Position numbers and translations under genes: made by a program
Part shown: piece by piece, positions 58,995 through 64,000 of the stretch
Layout: each line of letters starts with the position of its first letter
Position numbering within the stretch: the stretch's first letter is position 1
Notes under the pieces: model-generated
Seen by the model: only the letters and a program-made list of their open reading frames with translations
Told to the model about the DNA's origin: nothing
Databases searched by the model: none
Origin: Sorghum bicolor
Taxonomy: Eukaryota; Streptophyta; Magnoliopsida; Poales; Poaceae
DNA: 64,000 nucleotides
Assembly (NCBI RefSeq): GCF_000003195.3
Contig: NC_012874.2
Coordinates: forward strand, 63,438,580 to 63,502,579
Reading direction: 5' to 3'

Positions 58995-60165
58995 AGTTTT
59001 AGAAAGACTGATGAAAATACTCTTAGAGAAAGTCAAATAGACTCTTTATATTGTTCCTAAGTTATAGAAAAAGTGATTTTTGAAAAAGAAAACATTCAAC
59101 AGTCTCTTTAAATGGATCTTCAAATATAAGCATATCCTCTATTCTGGATTTTGCTTTAGGTAAAGACGGAGAACGAGTATGATTCTCTAGAGTGTGCATA
59201 TAGAATATAGGAAAGCTTTTGGAGGATAAAAAAATACAGAAAATGATTTTTACTTAAATGACTCTTCAAATAATGATTTAGATAGTAAAATTTAGAAAGG
59301 CTCTCGGAAATGCTCTTAGAGAAATACTTTTTAGAGAGCGTCGAAATCTAAGATTTTGGATCTAAATTTCAGAGTCTCTACTCTGAATTGTAACATATAT
59401 AGTAGAACGACACTACAAAATTCGTTAAAGAAAATATTTTCGTACATGGTTCACGGGCTGAGTGGGGATACTTGGTGCCTCGAGGCCTGGTCGAGGGCAC
59501 CCGTGCAAGGCCTATTGAGTGCCAGTGCCAGTGCTGGGCTGCTGGCCGCGAAATAAAGATCAAAACCTCTTCCCTTGTATTTAGTGAAAACTAGACCTTC
59601 AAATAGCCTCCAAATAGCCTTCTATGGAAGATGGCTGCGAGAAACACCTTTGCTCGAGGAGAAAGGAGTATTTATAACAGAGATTTCACTGGCGGTTGAC
59701 TTAACTGAACTGCTAGTGTAAATGCCTGATTTCCACTTGCGATTTAGTTAAGTCGACACGCCAGTGTAGATCAATTTCTACAGGCGGTTTACTTAATTGA
59801 ACCGCTTCCACTAGCGGTTTCGTTAAGTGAACCTTATGTAGAAAGTGGTTTACACAGACGGTTTATTGGTCGGGTCGGTCATTTTCTTTACACTGACGCG
59901 TGATAACAGAAACGTCTATACAAATTAGATACAACTGCTGCCGTTGAGCTTTTTTGTACTAGTAAAATCGAGCCTTCCACTGTCTCCACATTCATTTTGG
60001 CAAGGAAAAAAAAGGGCTCCTTCGAGCAGTACTATTAATATTCTGTGCTAACAACCTTGATTGATGTGAACATTATTAATTTGCATGTGCTTATATTGAT
60101 ATATGTGTACGTCCTTGAAATTGGTTTGAAATTATATTGTTGTAAGAAATGGTAGTGTATCAAAC
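58995..60165. repeat. Inverted segmental duplication, copy B (right part)
   Basis: Reverse of 17050-15005: AGCATTTCCGAGAGCC-like repeats, then the GCAGCCCAGCACTGGCACT segment (59530-59550 reversed), then the 3'UTR of the second DUF594 gene. Here the duplication still adjoins an intact coding exon, so copy B is probably the ancestral location. Confidence 0.82.
59686..59965. repeat. Palindromic GGCGGTT...AACCGC repeat block, CACTA-like end
   Basis: About five diverged units in both orientations of a GCGGTTNACTTAANTGAACCGC type word, ending TTTTTTGTACTAGTA, which resembles a CACTA terminus. No partner end is visible. Absent from copy A, so it arrived after the duplication or was lost there. Confidence 0.5.
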
Positions 60166-61989
60166 ATTGTGGCCACTGATGGACGACCGTGCTGGCGTGG
60201 GGCCGTCGTACAGCTCCGTCCTCTGCATCTTCTCCGCCAAGGTCTCCATCCCCATGTACAAGAGCAGGAGCCAGACGTAGGACAGGTACTCCCCGCCGGT
60301 TCCCAAGCTCTTCGCGTGCAGGTAGCCCTTGCACCGGCTGGCCGAGAAGCAGAGCATCTCCACCCACACGCCCTGCATCACCGTCCACATCTTCTCCTCG
60401 TTGCCCTTGTGCGAATCCATGAGCTCCTCGGCGACACTCCAAGCCTGTCGAACGACACTACCGCCGCCGCCGCCGCCGCCGCCGTCGCCGTCCCTCTTGA
60501 GCAGCTGGATGACCTTGTGCGCGAGGCCCCTCTTCCCCCGGCCCCTCGGCGTTCTCGGAGGAGGATCCTTCTCGAGCATGTCCGCGATCTCGCCGCACGC
60601 GTCTCGGAACAGGTTTCGCCGGGCACCGGGCATCAGCATCTCCGGCTTCACGAAGAGGAGGTACGCCATGTAGTTGGACATCTCCCTGCAGCGGCGAGCG
60701 GCGGCGCTGGAAGGTGACGGGTCCTCCCGGAGTATGTGGAAGCAGAAGTCGGTGGCGAGGTGCCACACCAGGACGCTCTCGTCGAACGGCGGCCTCGACA
60801 CGCTCATGATCAATACCATGGATGGTACGCTGCGCCCGACGCCGACGCCGGCGACCTCCCTGCTGAGCGTCCACTGGCCCCTGTAGTCGTTGAACGCCCG
60901 GAACGAGTCGGCGCCGGCTATGTGACCCTCCGTCCAAGCTCCGGCGACATGGCCGTGGACGAGGCCGGTGATGATCGCCGCGCCGCCCTTGCATGGCTTC
61001 ATGGTCCAGAGCTGGTCGACCAGGTCCCTGCAGCCCAGGAACGCCGCCACCTTCATGAGCCAGGGGTGCTTCCTGCTGCAGCGGGCGACGTACCCCATGA
61101 GGTTGTACTGCGCCACCTGCTCCGGCCATGTCCGGTGCCCGGTGCACAGTCGCTGTATCCTGCCAGACGTGTGGTGGATCACGGTGGGCAAGACGTACTC
61201 CATCACGACAGCAGACCATAGCAGGGCATACGTGATGGTGACGTCAATCGGTTTGGACTTTTCAGTGTCGTCGCCGCCGCCGTAGTGGAACACGGCGATC
61301 GCCCCCAGCAGGACGGCCGCGGCCACCGTCCGTACGCCGCGAGCCGAGGTGAGCATCGTCAAGCGGTTCTCGGCGGCGTTGCTGGTGAACACCAGGTGCG
61401 AGACGTCGTGCAGCTTGAGCGATTCCTTGGTGTAGAGCTGGTGGAACGTCGCGGAGAGGCTGGATTTCACCAGCCGATGAGCTCCGTCTGCCGGGAGGCG
61501 CACCACCAGGTGTTTCAGGCAGCTCAGCCGGCCGGAGTAGGGTGGCGCGAGGTCTACGCATAGGTTGTAGGGCTTCCAGATTTCCTCTACTTTACAAGTG
61601 TTGTCGTCGCCGTCGCCGCCGCCGTCGCCGCTGCCACCCCGGGCCTCGAAATGCTGCGTTGCAGCTGCAACGTACTCGTGAAGCGAATTGATCTCGGTCT
61701 CGGTCTCGGTCTCGCCCTTGCCTGCTTCTGCTTCTGAGCTGCCTGCTGGTGAAGAGTCCACAAGGCTGTTGACGCTGACTCTCTTGAGGTCCCAGGGCTT
61801 GCATACGCATTTGGTGATCCCACAGAAGAACAGCAGGAGTGCTGGCGTGAAGATTCTCTTGTAAGCCTCCATCTCTTCGTTGTGAGCCTTGATGGCCTTT
61901 ATCTGGTCAATATTGGGTACTCCTACATGACTGGTAGTCACGTTGGAATTTGGCCACGACTTGACGAACACATAAATAGCGGCCGCCAC
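60160..61989 (-). CDS. DUF4220/DUF594 membrane protein, last exon (gene partial in window)
   Basis: 609 codons plus stop, opening at a splice acceptor (GACAG before 61989) in the same phase and with the same first residues (AAAIYVFVKSW) as exon 2 of the gene at 28144-32518. Exon 1, with the N-terminal membrane segments, is not found up to 64000, so it lies outside or is lost. Visible: hydrophobic segments (TPALLLFFCGITKC; ITYALLWSAVVMEYVLP), conserved FNDYRGQWTL and FDESVLVWHLATDFC, and the DUF594 end WVEMLCFSASRCKGYLHAK with GGEYLSYVWLL. The link between core and DUF594 is short with a poly-Gly run (eight Gly) instead of the coiled coil of the paralog. No frame damage. Function of the family is unknown. 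Confidence 0.85.
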   Translation of the reverse strand: MAAAIYVFVKSWPNSNVTTSHVGVPNIDQIKAIKAHNEEMEAYKRIFTPALLLFFCGITKCVCKPWDLKRVSVNSLVDSSPAGSSEAEAGKGETETETEINSLHEYVAAATQHFEARGGSGDGGGDGDDNTCKVEEIWKPYNLCVDLAPPYSGRLSCLKHLVVRLPADGAHRLVKSSLSATFHQLYTKESLKLHDVSHLVFTSNAAENRLTMLTSARGVRTVAAAVLLGAIAVFHYGGGDDTEKSKPIDVTITYALLWSAVVMEYVLPTVIHHTSGRIQRLCTGHRTWPEQVAQYNLMGYVARCSRKHPWLMKVAAFLGCRDLVDQLWTMKPCKGGAAIITGLVHGHVAGAWTEGHIAGADSFRAFNDYRGQWTLSREVAGVGVGRSVPSMVLIMSVSRPPFDESVLVWHLATDFCFHILREDPSPSSAAARRCREMSNYMAYLLFVKPEMLMPGARRNLFRDACGEIADMLEKDPPPRTPRGRGKRGLAHKVIQLLKRDGDGGGGGGGGSVVRQAWSVAEELMDSHKGNEEKMWTVMQGVWVEMLCFSASRCKGYLHAKSLGTGGEYLSYVWLLLLYMGMETLAEKMQRTELYDGPTPARSSISGHNV

Positions 61990-62371
61990 CTGTCATATAT
62001 AACACGCCACACAAGAGTGAGCATATATGTGGATGAACTCTTCTTAGTTATAGTGGGTAAAGAGCTTGTGTAGTCCATTAATTGATGAAATATTTCAACA
62101 TTTAGTAAAAACTAGCAAAATATGCCCGTGCGTTGCAACAGGAGAAAAATAAAACTTTCAAACCTTAATGGGAAGGTACCATGGTAATGATATATTTCTA
62201 TTTATAGTTTATCCTTTGTATAAAACTTGAAATATATAATTTATTTTACCATAACTATGATATCCATAATATTTTGTGACTTTTTAGGACCCATAAAATG
62301 TTTAATGATAGTCTGCAAGTTATTTGTTGACGTGTCAAGAATTAGTTTGTGCTATGAGAGAGACCTCTCTT
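61990..62371 (-). other. Probable intron of the second DUF594 gene
   Basis: Follows the acceptor of the last exon. Contains ATATGCCCGTGCGTTGCAAC near 62119-62139, a word common in grass transposon remnants. The donor is not in the window. Confidence 0.4.
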
Positions 62372-62593
62372 GATTTTTTACATGGCAGTTATCATCTATG
62401 ATTCCGGAAAATACATTTATTTAGATTGGATTAGACAACGTAGGTTGAATGCAAACATAGGAGATTGCTTTTGCTTTATCTAGATTTTTTACATGGCAGT
62501 CATCATCTATGATTCTAGAAAATATATTTATTTAGACTGGATTAGACAACGTAGGTTGAATGCAAACATAGGAGATTGCTTTTGCTTTATCTA
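62372..62593 (+). repeat. Tandem duplication, two 111-bp units
   Basis: Units 62372-62482 and 62483-62593, both starting GATTTTTTACATGGCAG and ending GCTTTATCTA, with only a few substitutions. A recent local duplication. Confidence 0.92.
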
Positions 62594-63250
62594 GATAAAT
62601 CGTATGTTGCTCCCATACCGCACAGGCTGTAGTAGTGCCGCGACGTCACCTGCCTTTCACGGAGTGCGCACTGCACAACTGCACGGAGGAGAATACTAAG
62701 AGCAAGGCTAGTGGATACGCCCGCTCGCCGGCTGCAGGAAGCTCTAGGTCACCCGAGCTGCCGAGTAATAATGACGGACCCTGACAATTTTTAATGCTTA
62801 ACTGCGACGTGGAAGAACCGGAGTGGAAGAGCAACAGCCACAGTGCATTTCGCCCGCTTTTTGCCGCGTCTAGCGCGTCGCCCACTTTCTTCTCTCTCCT
62901 ACTTTCTCTCTCTCCCACGTCAGATTTCGCCAGCTCTTCGCCACTTTTAATACTTACTCTAATGGGTGGAAGTCTGACACAAATACGCGACACGAGTCTC
63001 TTGCCAATCGAGAAGCCCAAGCAACGTGAATCCTCGGCTTTCGTGGAGCCGAGCGCAAGGTGGTCCGCGGCCCACAACGACTATGTTGTAGCTCCACCCG
63101 TGTATATACGGATTTCTACAGGAACACTGTAATAATTAGGTTAATAAATAGACCAGACTAAAAAAATCCAGACCAAAAAGAGGTTGAAATTTACCTCTTT
63201 AGTAGTAGATATACATATAAATATATTGATGAAAATAAGCTGTTGTTGAT
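62594..63250. other. No gene recognised
   Basis: Moderately GC-rich with overlapping open frames on both strands (62646-63077 minus; 62794-63132 plus) that show no domain and no splice structure. Probably transposon remnant within the intron or upstream region of the second DUF594 gene. Confidence 0.35.
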
Positions 63251-63254
63251 TTGA

Positions 63255-63480
63255 TAGACCATGGGCCGGCACGACATGGAAAAAACACGTGCTTGATGGG
63301 TCAGCACGTCACGAAAACAAACCCATAGGCCATGCCTTGGGCTGAAGGCAAGACACAAAGCCCGTAGAGGCATAACATTTTTTTCCACGATGGCTCGTAA
63401 TGGCCCGACAACCTACAGCATGACATGGCACGGCATCGGGCCATGCCGGCCCAGCACCAGGCCGTTGGACATATATACTT
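63255..63480. repeat. Inverted CCATGGGCCGGCAC/GGCCATGCCGGCCC repeat block
   Basis: Several diverged GGCC-rich words in both orientations, as found in a common class of grass transposon remnants. Ends are not clear. The remaining sequence to 64000 shows no gene. Confidence 0.35.
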
Positions 63481-64000
63481 GTCATGATCTGTGTGCCCCT
63501 GACAGGAGACGCACAAAGCACTTGCTCAAAAAAAAAAAAAGAGACGCACAAAGCAAAACTACTGAGAGAGGTAGGCGTGAACGAGTGCACCTGGATGAGT
63601 TGGAGAGATATGGGCTTGGCCTAGTAGTGAGTAGGGGCTGGGGTCAGCCCAGGTAAGCATGGGATGGGACGGCTTGCTGGTATGGTATGCAAAAACTGGC
63701 TTAAGGCAGTGCTTGTCATCAGTGGAGCAAACTCAAGAAAAGCAGCCGGCATTTCTGCCTACTTGCCCAAACTGAATCTGCTCATGTTTTTCATGCTACA
63801 AAAAAGATGACTACTAGTACTACATTCTACTGTAAAGAGCTGAGGAGAGCTAGTAATGCAAAGCTAGCAGTACAACTTTTTGGGCCTTCTAGGTGCTATG
63901 CATGCATTTGTTTTTGAGGTATCCATTTTGTGAACCACCCACCCTACCAGTTATACAGTAGCTGGTTATAGCCTATCTATACCGAAACAAATATCCCAAA

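Noticed and set aside
60458..61219. 253-codon minus-strand frame overlapping the second DUF594 exon
   Set aside because: Alternative frame of a GC-rich exon; Arg/Pro/His-rich with no domain.
1..64000. tRNA, rRNA or known small RNA genes
   Set aside because: None recognised by eye; a covariance-model scan would be needed to exclude small ones.

Overview
The window is nuclear DNA from a grass. The grounds are GC-rich genes with GT-AG introns, a tandem pair of DUF4220/DUF594 genes (a family expanded in monocots), many Tourist, Stowaway, MULE, hAT and CACTA elements, and LTR retrotransposons of typical grass types. Abundant short elements beginning GGCCTTGTTTAGTT make a panicoid such as sorghum plausible, but species is inference. 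I saw no prokaryotic, organellar or CRISPR-like features.

Layout. 1-8.1 kb: two broken Ty3/gypsy elements fused head to head (a Tat-clade pol fragment and a truncated Reina-like chromovirus). 8.1-15 kb: old repeats, including a Tourist MITE holding a Stowaway MITE holding a 1.9-kb solo LTR, all with target-site duplications (TSDs). 15-19.3 kb: copy A of an old inverted segmental duplication whose edge carries the 3'UTR of a DUF594 gene. 19.4-22.2 kb: nested short elements and a MULE carrying GC-rich, gene-like DNA. 22.97-25.91 kb: a complete three-exon GTD-binding (DUF593) gene, plus strand. 27.1-27.7 kb: a hAT element. 28.14-32.52 kb: a complete two-exon DUF4220/DUF594 gene, minus strand, with an unusual long coiled-coil insert. 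34.0-35.4 and 59.0-60.2 kb: copy B of the segmental duplication, split by a CACTA element (35397-58994). That CACTA contains a 22.4-kb copia-type element (35771-58186), which in turn contains a decayed Ty3/gypsy element (40595-44759) and a young gag-protease-only Athila-like element (46596-54851). 60.16-61.99 kb: the last exon of a second DUF4220/DUF594 gene, minus strand, whose first exon is not in the window.

Only three host genes are supported; the rest is transposon-derived or unrecognised. The two DUF594 genes are tandem paralogs on the same strand, pushed about 28 kb apart mainly by the nested CACTA/LTR block. The most interesting signals are: a solo LTR that seems to have been turned back into a pseudo-complete element; a gag polyprotein with two tandem retropepsin-like domains; a coiled-coil insert in one DUF594 paralog; and a paralogous empty site that dates the CACTA insertion after the duplication.
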